Below, piece after piece: positions 1 to 6,778 of a stretch of 10,068 nt of DNA (position 1 is its first letter; each line of letters starts with the position of its first letter). Below the pieces are notes generated by a model. It was given only the letters and a program-made list of their open reading frames with translations. It was not told the origin of the DNA and searched no databases. Source of the DNA: Lactobacillus sp. UBA5804 (GTDB lineage Bacteria; Bacillota; Bacilli; Lactobacillales; Lactobacillaceae). Location of the stretch: positions 4,595 through 14,662 of the forward strand of contig DIDI01000020.1 of the NCBI GenBank assembly GCA_002418055.1. Reading direction: 5' to 3'. The translations under genes and the position numbers were made by a program.

Positions 1-89
1 ACCGACATCGCATAGTCCAAGAAGGACGTTCGCATCGTTTTAGTTAAATCAACATTTCTAATTCTGCGATCTTCAGTATGATTGTCCAT
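1..89 (-). CDS. gyrA: DNA gyrase subunit A, N-terminal fragment
   Basis: GyrA is the DNA-cleaving and rejoining subunit of gyrase, which together with GyrB introduces negative supercoils. Only the first 29 codons are present; the gene runs off the left edge. The visible residues read RNVDLTKTMRTSFLDYAMSV, the conserved GyrA N-terminal segment, which makes the identity clear despite the short length. The ATG at 89 is preceded by a perfect AGGAGG (96-101) that overlaps the gyrB stop codon. The gap to gyrB is 10 bp, so the two subunits are co-transcribed and probably translationally coupled. The active-site tyrosine and the quinolone-resistance region lie outside the window. Confidence 0.95.
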   Translation of the reverse strand, partial: MDNHTEDRRIRNVDLTKTMRTSFLDYAMS

Positions 90-99
90 CTATTGCCTC

Positions 100-2058
100 C
101 TAGGCATCCAAATTTTCAACGTACTTAGCATTATCCTCAATAAAGTCACGCCGCGGTCCAACTTCATTGCCCATCAGCATTTCAAACACGGCATCAGCAT
201 CAGCAGCATATTCAGGACTAACGCGATCCATGCGGCGATTTTCAGGATCCATGGTGGTTTCCCATAATTGTTCTGGATCCATTTCACCTAATCCCTTATA
301 ACGCTGAACTACAGGCTTAGGGCTTGGTTGTAAATCACCCAAGTAATCGTGCAGTTCCTCATCAGTATCTAAGTATTTCACGATTTTTCCTTGGCGTACT
401 TGATATAGTGGTGGTCTAGCGATATAAACATAGCCCTTATCAACCATGGGACGCATATAACGATAGAACAGCGTTAACAATAACGTCCGAATATGCGCAC
501 CATCAACATCGGCATCGGTCATGATAATTAATTTATGATAGCGGGCCTTCGAAACATCAAAGTCACCACCAAAGCCTGTCCCCAGCGCCGTAAATAAGGT
601 TCTAATTTCTTGGTTAGCCAAAATACGATCCATCGTCGCCTTTTGGACGTTCAAAATCTTACCACGAATTGGCAAAATTGCTTGTGTCAACCGTGAACGA
701 CCTTGTTTAGCAGATCCACCAGCCGAATCACCCTCAACAATAAATAGTTCCGAAATGCTGGGATCATTGCTAGTATTATCAGCTAACTTACCAGGTAAAT
801 TAGCAATCTCTAACCCCGACTTCTTCCGTGTCACTTCACGAGCACGTTTAGCAGCGACCCGGGCACGTTCAGCTAGTTGGCCCTTTTCAACGATTTTACG
901 AGCAACTGCTGGATTCTCCATCAAAAAGCGACTAAAAGTTTCCGCAAAACTGCGATCAACTGCCGTTTTAGCATCGGAGTTTCCGAGCTTAGTCTTCGTT
1001 TGACCTTCGAATTGCGGATTAGGGTGTTTGACGGAGACGATGGCCGTCATCCCTTCTCGAATATCCTCACCTGACAGATTTTCGTCCTTGCTCCTAAAGA
1101 GTTTAGCCTTATTAGCATAATCATTCACAACCCGTGTTAACGCGGTCTTAAAACCGGCTTCATGAGTTCCGCCTTCATACGTATGGATATTATTGGCAAA
1201 AGTCATCAGAGTTGTCTTGTAGCCGGTCGTATATTGCAACGCAACTTCGACATTGATGCCTTCGTAATCACCCTCAACATAAATAGGGTCATCGAATAGG
1301 GTCTCTTCACCACGATCAAGAAAACGGACGTATTCATTCAGACCACCCTCGAAATGATAAACATCAGTTTCAGCGCTAGCCTTACGTTTATCAGTGAAAG
1401 TTAATTTCAAGCCCCGGTTTAAAAATGCTAACTCACGGATACGATTTTTGAGAATTTTATCATCGAAAGTCGTCGTTTCAGTAAAGATATCTGGGTCTGG
1501 ATAAAAATGGACGATCGTTCCATGCTGCGTCTCAGGCACATCACCAACAATCTTCATTTCCTCCTTAACGCGGCCATGATCAAACGCAATTTCATATTTT
1601 TTGCCATCACGCATGACCGTTACTTTAACTTGAGTGGAGAGGGCATTCACGACTGAAGCACCTACTCCATGTAACCCACCAGAAACTTTATAGCCGCCAC
1701 CGCCAAACTTACCACCAGCATGCAGCACCGTAAAGACGGTCTCTAAGGCTGGTCGACCAGTCTTCTTTTGAATATCGACCGGAATTCCTCGACCATCATC
1801 TTCAACCCGAACAGAACCATCGACCTCTACCGTGACCTCAATTTTTGAAGCAAAGCCAGCCAACCGCTCATCGATACTATTGTCAATTACTTCCCAAACG
1901 AGGTGATGCAGGCCTTGTGAGCTTGTCGAGCCAATGTACATACCAGGGCGCTTACGCACTGCTTCCAAGCCCCCAAGGACTTGGATTTGACTGGCATTAT
2001 ACTTATCGGCTTCTTTTTCATATTTTTTAGCTTCGTCCAATTCGTTTTGATCAGCCAT
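100..2058 (-). CDS. gyrB: DNA gyrase subunit B
   Basis: GyrB is the ATPase subunit of type IIA topoisomerase and pairs with GyrA. At 652 residues it has the normal length for the short Gram-positive form. The GHKL ATPase domain comes first, with VWEVIDNSIDE (about 54-64), DDGRGIP (87-93) and GGLHGVGASVVNALS (127-141). The transducer domain follows. The TOPRIM domain shows EGDSAGGS (442-449) and DADVDGAH (515-522), and QRYKGLGEM (585-593) lies near the C-terminus. The start ATG overlaps the recF stop by 8 bases (ATGGCTGA), and its AAGGAG ribosome site lies inside recF, which suggests coupled translation. Residue 65 is Arg (codon CGG) where GyrB proteins usually read IDEALAG; the frame is otherwise intact. 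ParE is the main alternative, but the recF-gyrB-gyrA context argues for GyrB. Confidence 0.97.
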   Translation of the reverse strand: MADQNELDEAKKYEKEADKYNASQIQVLGGLEAVRKRPGMYIGSTSSQGLHHLVWEVIDNSIDERLAGFASKIEVTVEVDGSVRVEDDGRGIPVDIQKKTGRPALETVFTVLHAGGKFGGGGYKVSGGLHGVGASVVNALSTQVKVTVMRDGKKYEIAFDHGRVKEEMKIVGDVPETQHGTIVHFYPDPDIFTETTTFDDKILKNRIRELAFLNRGLKLTFTDKRKASAETDVYHFEGGLNEYVRFLDRGEETLFDDPIYVEGDYEGINVEVALQYTTGYKTTLMTFANNIHTYEGGTHEAGFKTALTRVVNDYANKAKLFRSKDENLSGEDIREGMTAIVSVKHPNPQFEGQTKTKLGNSDAKTAVDRSFAETFSRFLMENPAVARKIVEKGQLAERARVAAKRAREVTRKKSGLEIANLPGKLADNTSNDPSISELFIVEGDSAGGSAKQGRSRLTQAILPIRGKILNVQKATMDRILANQEIRTLFTALGTGFGGDFDVSKARYHKLIIMTDADVDGAHIRTLLLTLFYRYMRPMVDKGYVYIARPPLYQVRQGKIVKYLDTDEELHDYLGDLQPSPKPVVQRYKGLGEMDPEQLWETTMDPENRRMDRVSPEYAADADAVFEMLMGNEVGPRRDFIEDNAKYVENLDA

Positions 2059-3187
2059 GTTCTACTCCTTCTACAAATTTGATTTTGCCGGCAGCGATAT
2101 GATAAACGCGCGGTTGTTTAATAATTTCCCAGGAAATACCTGTTAAGTCTGTGGTGGTAATAAAAGTTTGGGTCTTACCGTGAAGATAGCCTAATAGTGC
2201 CCGCTGACGATCATGATCTAATTCACTCATGACATCATCCAATAAAAGTAACGGATACTCATGGGTTAGATGTTGGACCAACTGAATCTCTGCGAGTTTT
2301 AGACTGAGTGCAATTGAGCGCTGTTGCCCCTGAGAAGCAAAGGCATGAGCGTTGCTACCATCTAAGTCAAATTCCAAATCATCACGATGTGGTCCAGCCA
2401 GCGTTGTTCCCTTCTTCACTTCTTGAGCTTGTTGAGCCTCAAAGTAAGCCTTGACGGTTTGATAAACGGCTTCAGTACTATCATGCTTGCTAATCCCAGG
2501 AATCGAAGGACGATAGCTGAGCGTCAATACTTCACGTGCCTCACTAATTTGTGAGTAGGCTTTTTGCGCCACTTGATTTAAGAAAGTCAGATACTGAAAC
2601 CGACGAACAATCACCTCGGCTGCTAAACCAGCTAATTGATCTGACAAGACGGATAAAAAAATAAGATCCTTATCACGCTTAAACTGCAGCTGCCTCAAAT
2701 AATTATTACGCTGCTGCAAAACTTGGCGATAATTGCTGGCATAGTATAAATAGCTCGCATTTACTTGTCCAAATTCTTGGTCCATAAAGCGTCGTCGAAC
2801 TGCCGGGGCACCCTTTAGCAGCTCTAAATCACTGGGCGAAAATAGCACTACATTCAAGCGGCCCACATAAGCTGATATTTTTGCCTGCTCTAAGTGATTA
2901 ACCCAAACCTTTTTGCCTTTTTTATTAATCAAGACACGTAAATCAAGCTCAACTTGGCTTTTCTGCACGGTCCCGCTAAGCTTGGCATATTCCTGACCAA
3001 AAGCAATGAGCTCTTTATCATTACTAGTTCGATGTGAACGGGTTGAAGCCAAAAAAGAGATTGCTTCAAGTAAGTTCGTCTTGCCTTGCGCATTTTTACC
3101 GATAAAAATGTTGACGTTAGGATCGAAGCTAACGTCAACATCCTGCAGATTACGAAAATGCTGAGCTAAAAATCGTTTTAGAAGCAT
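2051..3187 (-). CDS. recF: DNA replication and repair protein RecF
   Basis: RecF is an SMC-like ATPase that helps RecO and RecR load RecA at single-strand gaps. The 378 residues match the usual family length. A Walker A motif GKNAQGKT is at 30-37, followed by the RecF-typical SHRTSNDKELI (51-61). The ABC signature region ASQGQQRS is at 284-291, Walker B LLLLDDV at 313-319 and the D-loop SELD at 321-324. The stop overlaps gyrB by 8 bases, and the start is 2 bp after the yaaA stop. The ribosome site is poor: AGGA abuts the ATG with no spacer and no better site is nearby, so translation probably depends on ribosomes finishing yaaA. No alternative start fits the conserved N-terminus. Confidence 0.96.
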   Translation of the reverse strand: MLLKRFLAQHFRNLQDVDVSFDPNVNIFIGKNAQGKTNLLEAISFLASTRSHRTSNDKELIAFGQEYAKLSGTVQKSQVELDLRVLINKKGKKVWVNHLEQAKISAYVGRLNVVLFSPSDLELLKGAPAVRRRFMDQEFGQVNASYLYYASNYRQVLQQRNNYLRQLQFKRDKDLIFLSVLSDQLAGLAAEVIVRRFQYLTFLNQVAQKAYSQISEAREVLTLSYRPSIPGISKHDSTEAVYQTVKAYFEAQQAQEVKKGTTLAGPHRDDLEFDLDGSNAHAFASQGQQRSIALSLKLAEIQLVQHLTHEYPLLLLDDVMSELDHDRQRALLGYLHGKTQTFITTTDLTGISWEIIKQPRVYHIAAGKIKFVEGVEHG

Positions 3188-3189
3188 TC

Positions 3190-3411
3190 CTACTTAAATT
3201 CATAGCGTTTACCAGCTAATTCTAGCTGATCACCAGCTCGTAGTTTTTTACCACGTCGATCTTCAGCTGCGCCATTTAATTTAATTAGGTGCTCATGTAA
3301 ATAAAACTTCGCCTGGCCACCAGACGAAATAAAGCTTTCTTCTTTGAGAAATTGCCCTAAAGTGATGTAGTCACCGCTAATTGTAAATATCGTAATTAGA
3401 CTCACCTTCAA
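3190..3411 (-). CDS. yaaA: S4-domain RNA-binding protein YaaA
   Basis: This small protein has an S4 RNA-binding fold and sits between dnaN and recF in most Firmicutes. In Bacillus subtilis the homologue (YaaA/RlbA) has been linked to 50S ribosome assembly. The core reads YITLGQFLKEE (15-25), GGQAKFYLHEHLIKLNG (31-47) and DRRGKKLRAGDQLE (51-64), matching the family closely. There is no early ATG. The longest reading starts at TTG (3411), giving 73 residues, but the AAGGG upstream is only about 3 nt from it. A GTG two codons later (3405) has a better 9-nt spacing and would give 71 residues, the B. subtilis length, so 3405 may be the true start. It is the first gene of the recF-gyrB-gyrA unit. 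Confidence 0.9.
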   Translation of the reverse strand: MKVSLITIFTISGDYITLGQFLKEESFISSGGQAKFYLHEHLIKLNGAAEDRRGKKLRAGDQLELAGKRYEFK

Positions 3412-3453
3412 TTACCCTTCCAGAGCTACTCAGGCGTGGCTCTATCGTTGCTA

Positions 3454-3482
3454 ATTATAAGCTTTTTTGAAGGCTTTTACAA
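3454..3482 (-). promoter_or_regulatory. Promoter of the yaaA-recF-gyrB-gyrA operon
   Basis: Read on the minus strand, a perfect -10 TATAAT (3459 to 3454) is preceded after exactly 17 bp by TTGTAA (3482 to 3477, 4 of 6 matches to the -35 consensus). Transcription should start near 3447, leaving a leader of about 40 nt. That leader can form a short AGAGC/GCTCT hairpin (about 3422-3443) just ahead of the yaaA ribosome site. The promoter lies downstream of the dnaN terminator, so yaaA onward is an independent unit. Confidence 0.8.
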
Positions 3483-3506
3483 ATTAAACGGCTATTTAAA
3501 GCGTTT

Positions 3507-3578
3507 TGAGCTTCTTTTATTCACACAAGCTCATCGGCTATGAGCTAACTAAAAATTGCCATAGTGGCATTCTATGGC
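3507..3578 (-). repeat. Cluster of small inverted repeats between dnaN and yaaA
   Basis: Three 7-bp inverted repeats lie between the dnaN terminator and the operon promoter. GCCATAG/CTATGGC is at 3558-3564 and 3572-3578. AGCTCAT/ATGAGCT is at 3528-3534 and 3540-3546. TGAGCTT/AAGCTCA is at 3507-3513 and 3527-3533. The last two share an arm, so only one can form at a time. They lie upstream of the predicted transcription start at about 3447, so they could act as DNA operator-like sites or as structures in read-through RNA. No regulator is recognisable. The sequence shows only the symmetry; function is inference. Confidence 0.5.
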
Positions 3579-3597
3579 TAAATTCACTATTTTAACT

Positions 3598-3648
3598 AAA
3601 AAAATGACACCCTTGCTAATCGTTAGCTCGATTAGCAAGGGTGTCATT
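3598..3648 (-). terminator. Strong intrinsic terminator after dnaN
   Basis: A perfect 20-bp stem is formed by 3603-3622 and 3629-3648 around a 6-base loop (3623-3628). Read on the minus strand, it is followed by seven T (3604-3598, partly inside the stem foot). It lies 21 bp beyond the dnaN stop and should end the dnaA-dnaN transcript efficiently. There is no matching T run on the plus side, so it is directional. Confidence 0.93.
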
Positions 3649-3668
3649 AATATGCTGCCGGCTGTTGC

Positions 3669-4799
3669 CTAAAAAGTTCTAACTGGGGTGATTAGCTGAA
3701 TAAAGTCAACTTTTCCATCGTCTGGCGTAACTGTGAATGGTCTTAGTGGCTGTGTGAATTTCATGACCACCGTATCGGTTACCGAAGCCCGCAAGGCATC
3801 GCGCAGATAATCTGGATTGAATGAAATCATCAAATTATCACCAGTCAGATCACTGAAACTAACGGCTTCTTCGACATTACCGATTTCAGCCGATTCACCC
3901 GACAAACGAACCGTTTGTTTGTCAGTATCTAGCGTTAACTTGACAACGTTATTACGACTGGCATGAGTTAGTAAACTGGCCCGATCAAGCGCACTCAATA
4001 ATTCGGCAATTTCAAATTTCACACTAGTGGTACTTTCCGTTGGTAGTAAACGGTCTGTATCTGGATAATTGCCTTCTAACAACCGGGAATAAAAGGATAG
4101 ATTACCAATCACGAAGAGCACCTGATTTTCACCGGGACATACTTTTACTACCGGCTCGCTTTCACCAATAATGTGAGCTAGCTCCAATAAACTCTTACCA
4201 GGAATGATCAAATCAGTTTTAATTTGAGGGCCATTAGCTAAGGCCAACGAACGTTCCGACAAGCGATGTGAGTCAGTGGCAACGGCATTAATCTCACTGG
4301 TATTAAAAATGAAATGTACCCCTGTTAATACCATGCGACTTTCCATCGTGGCCACAGCAAATTGCGTTTCATTAATAATCTCACGTAGTGCTTTTCCCGA
4401 AACTTTAAAAGCTGACTCGTCCGGAATTTCTGGTAAACGCGGATAATTATTCGCGTCTAAGCCATTAATCGTAAATTCACTATTCTCAGATACAATTTTT
4501 GTCTGAAAGCCATCACGTACTTCAAATGAAAAGTCTTTGCCAGGTAATTTTTTTATGATTTCACTAAAAAAGCGAGCTGGTAAAATGATCGTTCCCGTTG
4601 ACGCAACTGTTAAGTCATCATTAACTGGAATCTTAATTTCAATTGAAATATCGGTATCACTACCAGTCATAATCAACTCATCATCAGTTAAATTCAACTT
4701 AATACCACTCAAGATAGGAATGGTGGCACGACTTGAAATGGCACGCATTACATTGTTGAGATGATCAATAAACAAACTACGATTAACGGTAAATTTCAT
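3669..4799 (-). CDS. dnaN: DNA polymerase III beta sliding clamp
   Basis: DnaN forms the dimeric ring that tethers DNA polymerase III and many repair factors to DNA. The 376 residues equal the family norm and fit the three-domain clamp. The N-terminus MKFTVNRSLFIDHLNNVMRA and SRATIPILSGIKL (23-35) are typical, as is the central ATDSHRLS (about 173-180). The C-terminus carries FNPDYLRDAL, QPLRPF and the conserved ending LITPVRTF, which builds the partner-binding pocket region. The ATG at 4799 has an AGGAG ribosome site with 6-nt spacing. dnaN follows dnaA in the same direction and ends just before a strong terminator, so dnaA-dnaN is probably bicistronic. I found no convincing -35/-10 pair of its own: a TATAAT (4838 to 4833) exists but lacks a -35. 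Confidence 0.97.
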   Translation of the reverse strand: MKFTVNRSLFIDHLNNVMRAISSRATIPILSGIKLNLTDDELIMTGSDTDISIEIKIPVNDDLTVASTGTIILPARFFSEIIKKLPGKDFSFEVRDGFQTKIVSENSEFTINGLDANNYPRLPEIPDESAFKVSGKALREIINETQFAVATMESRMVLTGVHFIFNTSEINAVATDSHRLSERSLALANGPQIKTDLIIPGKSLLELAHIIGESEPVVKVCPGENQVLFVIGNLSFYSRLLEGNYPDTDRLLPTESTTSVKFEIAELLSALDRASLLTHASRNNVVKLTLDTDKQTVRLSGESAEIGNVEEAVSFSDLTGDNLMISFNPDYLRDALRASVTDTVVMKFTQPLRPFTVTPDDGKVDFIQLITPVRTF

Positions 4800-4829
4800 T
4801 TTAATCTCCTGTTTCTGATTGGTCTTTTT

Positions 4830-4881
4830 ATTATTATAAATGATTTTTAGTAGTAGTAGGGGCTGTGGAAGCTGTTTATAA
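4830..4881. other. Candidate basal unwinding element: DnaA trios, G cluster and degenerate boxes
   Basis: On the plus strand an AT-rich stretch (about 4826-4847) leads into four tandem TAG trinucleotides (4848-4859). A G cluster (4859-4862) follows, and then two DnaA-box-like 9-mers in the same orientation: TGTGGAAGC (4864-4872, 6 of 9 to the reverse box) and TGTTTATAA (4873-4881, one mismatch to TGTGNATAA). This matches the order of the B. subtilis unwinding element, also located between dnaA and dnaN: boxes, GC cluster, DnaA trios, AT-rich DNA. In that model DnaA loads at the boxes and extends on single-stranded trios to open the duplex. Assignment is by motif order, not by experiment. Confidence 0.75.
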
Positions 4882-4917
4882 AGTACTTGCTGACTGATTT
4901 ACGGGGAAAGTACCGGT

Positions 4918-4961
4918 TATTAAGGTGTGCATAAGCGGGGCACTTTATCCACACCTTAATA
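4918..4961. other. Inverted pair of DnaA boxes inside a 12-bp inverted repeat
   Basis: Arms 4918-4929 and 4950-4961 are perfect 12-bp inverted repeats. Each arm contains the TGTG/CACA half of a DnaA box. TGTGCATAA is at 4926-4934 (TTATGCACA on the minus strand, fitting TTATNCACA) and a perfect TTATCCACA is at 4945-4953. The two boxes point at each other across a 10-bp spacer. The element begins 5 bp after the dnaA stop codon. With the trio element it forms the second, downstream half of a bipartite origin. The hairpin could also form in dnaA mRNA, but no T run follows it, so it is not an intrinsic terminator. Confidence 0.85.
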
Positions 4962-4965
4962 TTGA

Positions 4966-6324
4966 CTACCGATCAAGCATTTGCTTTAAATCCAGGACTG
5001 CATGTTTAATATCGGCGTTCGTTTTTAGTTGGCGATTAATCTTTTCATAAGCATGCATGACGGTGGTATGGTCTTTCCCGCCAAACTCTTGACCAATCTT
5101 TGGTAAGCTTGCGTCAGTCAGTTCACGCGAGAGATACATAGCGATTTGACGCGGTACGACAATCTGGCGCACACGTTTCTTCCCCTTTAGTTCGAAAGTC
5201 GAAGTCTGGAAGTAATTTGCGACGACTTCTTGAATTTTCGGAATTTGTAGGCCACGATTTTTTTGGACAAGTTTTAAATCTGCCAAGGCGTCACGTGCTA
5301 AGCTACTATTGATGTCTTCCTTTTCAATGGTCGCGTGTGCCTGAACCTTAATGAGGGCACCCTCCAACTCTCGAATATTAGTGTCAACTTGTGAAGCAAT
5401 ATAATCAAGGGTATTTTCATCGATTGGCAGGCCTTCGGCTTCTGCCTTAGTTCTTAGAATCGCAATCCGCGTTTCTAAATCTGGCGGTGTGATTTCAACT
5501 TGTAAGCCCCAAGTAAAGCGCGAGACTAGCCGTTCTGATAAATCAGGAATCTCGGTTGGGAGTCGATCACTGGTCATCACAATCTGTTTTTGATCATTAT
5601 AGAGGGTTTCAAAAGTATGGAAGAATTCCTCTTGAATCCCTTCTTTTTTAGCGAAAAATTGAATATCATCAACTAATAGTAAATCGCAAGTTCGGTATTT
5701 ATCACGAAATTTATCTTGGGTTTTATTCTTAATAGAGTTGATAAAATCATTGACGAAAGTTTCACTTTGAATGTAGACAATTTTAGCTTGCGGTCGCTCC
5801 GCCAGCATCTGGTGGCCAATCGCCTGCATCAGGTGGGTTTTACCAAGACCAGTTCCGCCAAAGATAAATAAAGGATTATAAAAACTACCAGGACTGTCAG
5901 CAACAGCTAGGGCAGCACCAGCAGCTAATTTATTACCCTCACCTTGGACAAAATTGTCAAAGGTATATTTGTCGTTTAACTTTAAATCTTGAGTAAACTC
6001 ATCTGGAGCGTGTGATTCAAAGTGCTGCTTAGTGGGTTTACTGGGAGTGACAATGCGTTCTGGTCCCGAGTTACCAGCAATCTCAAAAGTAGGTAAAATT
6101 TCAACCCCAGCATAACCATAGGCAGACTGAATTAACTGGGAAGCCAGATTTTTCTCCCAGTATCCCTTGGCGACCGGATTTTGAACGGAAATAATTAGTT
6201 CATGACTTGTTTTGTCATAATTGATGGGTTTGGTATTTTTAAACCAGGCATTATAGGCTACTTCGTTAAAACGGCTATGCATTTCGTGATTGAAATGTTG
6301 CCAAAATTTTTCGATATCGAACAA
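4966..6324 (-). CDS. dnaA: Chromosomal replication initiator DnaA
   Basis: DnaA is the AAA+ ATPase that binds DnaA boxes, opens the origin and recruits helicase. From the chosen TTG (6324) it has 452 residues, a normal length, beginning MFDIEKFWQHFN. Domain I covers about 1-80 (FNEVAYNAWFKNTKP, GYWEKNL) and a short linker follows. The AAA+ domain has Walker A GGTGLGKTHL (156-165), Walker B LLVDDIQFF (216-224) and SERLVSRFTWG (263-273). The C-terminal box-binding domain carries GGKDHTTVMHAYEKI (415-429). The TTG is preferred because GGAGG lies 9 nt upstream. The frame stays open to a TTG at 6354, but that start would put the ribosome site inside the gene and sits at the predicted transcription start. 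Origin boxes lie on both sides of the gene. Confidence 0.97.
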   Translation of the reverse strand: MFDIEKFWQHFNHEMHSRFNEVAYNAWFKNTKPINYDKTSHELIISVQNPVAKGYWEKNLASQLIQSAYGYAGVEILPTFEIAGNSGPERIVTPSKPTKQHFESHAPDEFTQDLKLNDKYTFDNFVQGEGNKLAAGAALAVADSPGSFYNPLFIFGGTGLGKTHLMQAIGHQMLAERPQAKIVYIQSETFVNDFINSIKNKTQDKFRDKYRTCDLLLVDDIQFFAKKEGIQEEFFHTFETLYNDQKQIVMTSDRLPTEIPDLSERLVSRFTWGLQVEITPPDLETRIAILRTKAEAEGLPIDENTLDYIASQVDTNIRELEGALIKVQAHATIEKEDINSSLARDALADLKLVQKNRGLQIPKIQEVVANYFQTSTFELKGKKRVRQIVVPRQIAMYLSRELTDASLPKIGQEFGGKDHTTVMHAYEKINRQLKTNADIKHAVLDLKQMLDR

Positions 6325-6333
6325 AATAAGATT

Positions 6334-6338
6334 CCTCC
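6334..6338 (-). promoter_or_regulatory. Ribosome binding site fixing the dnaA TTG start
   Basis: GGAGG on the minus strand stands 9 nt before the TTG at 6324-6322. There is no in-frame ATG near the conserved FDIEKFW motif, so this site decides the start and implies initiation at a non-ATG codon. Confidence 0.85.
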
Positions 6339-6359
6339 AAGTGATTAAAAGCAACCTCT

Positions 6360-6388
6360 ATTTTAACATCAGTTAGACTAGTTTTCCA
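6360..6388 (-). promoter_or_regulatory. Candidate dnaA promoter overlapping a DnaA box
   Basis: On the minus strand an extended -10, TG-T-TAAAAT (6368 to 6360), is preceded after 17 bp by TGGAAA (6388 to 6383, 4 of 6 to the -35 consensus). The -35 lies entirely inside the DnaA box TTTTCCACA (6382-6390), which abuts a second near-box AGTGGATAA (6391-6399). Transcription would start near 6353, giving a leader of about 30 nt. DnaA binding here would compete with RNA polymerase, in line with the known autoregulation of dnaA in other bacteria. Confidence 0.6.
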
Positions 6389-6719
6389 CAAGTGGATAAT
6401 AAAAATCCAGAATTAACACCCTGTGGAAAGTAAACTCCGAAAAATATCCACAGCTGATGAATAAAAATTCTAAAAGTAAGTTTGCTGACAGGACTGCTGT
6501 GGATAAAAAACACCGTATTAATAGGATTTGCTACTGATAAAGCCCTAGCTGTCCACAGTCTGTGGATAAAAATATTAACAACATGTGTCTTGTGGAAAAG
6601 ATTGAGAAATTGGTTGTGCACGTGTCTCGCTGTGGAAACTAGAGCGCCGATTTCTCCACCAGGGTAGCCAAAAAAATACTGATTAAGTATTGCGTGTATC
6701 AAAAAATGGGAGTGAATAA
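6382..6719. other. Chromosomal origin oriC, main DnaA-box cluster
   Basis: The 530-bp gap between dnaA and rpmH (6325-6854) has no credible gene but is dense in DnaA boxes (consensus TTATNCACA, or TGTGNATAA reversed). Perfect TGTGGATAA copies are at 6498-6506 and 6561-6569. One-mismatch copies are TTTTCCACA 6382-6390, AGTGGATAA 6391-6399, ATATCCACA 6444-6452, TGTGGAAAA 6591-6599 and AGTGAATAA 6711-6719. Two-mismatch copies are at 6422-6430, 6549-6557 and 6631-6639. Strong boxes right of about 6490 all point the same way (TGTG first), while the left part has boxes in both orientations. Together with the elements between dnaA and dnaN, this is a bipartite origin of the B. subtilis type. A small AATACT/AGTATT hairpin lies at 6675-6691. 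Confidence 0.93.
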
Positions 6720-6743
6720 TGATGGTCAAATAATTGATCATCA
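6720..6743. repeat. Inverted repeat at the rpmH side of oriC
   Basis: GATGGTCAA (6721-6729) and TTGATCATC (6734-6742) pair around a 4-base ATAA loop with a single G-T pair, and one further T-A pair extends the stem to 10 bp. It lies immediately right of the last DnaA-like box. A shorter hairpin, AGGTA/TACCT (6750-6763), follows and runs into five T. Both lie upstream of the rpmH promoter. Their role is unknown; they could be a protein site or a weak barrier to transcription out of oriC. Confidence 0.5.
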
Positions 6744-6778
6744 ATAGGCAGGTAAATCTACCTTTTTATCAAATTAGC

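Noticed and set aside
4918..4961. Intrinsic terminator at the end of dnaA
   Set aside because: The stem is good but no T run follows in the direction of dnaA transcription, and the arms are explained by DnaA boxes.
6325..6354. Longer dnaA start at TTG 6354
   Set aside because: The GGAGG ribosome site would fall inside the coding region and the added residues are not part of the DnaA family N-terminus.
6373..6744. Minus-strand open frame of 123 codons across the origin
   Set aside because: It is built from DnaA boxes and intergenic DNA, has no family resemblance, and would cover the dnaA promoter and origin.
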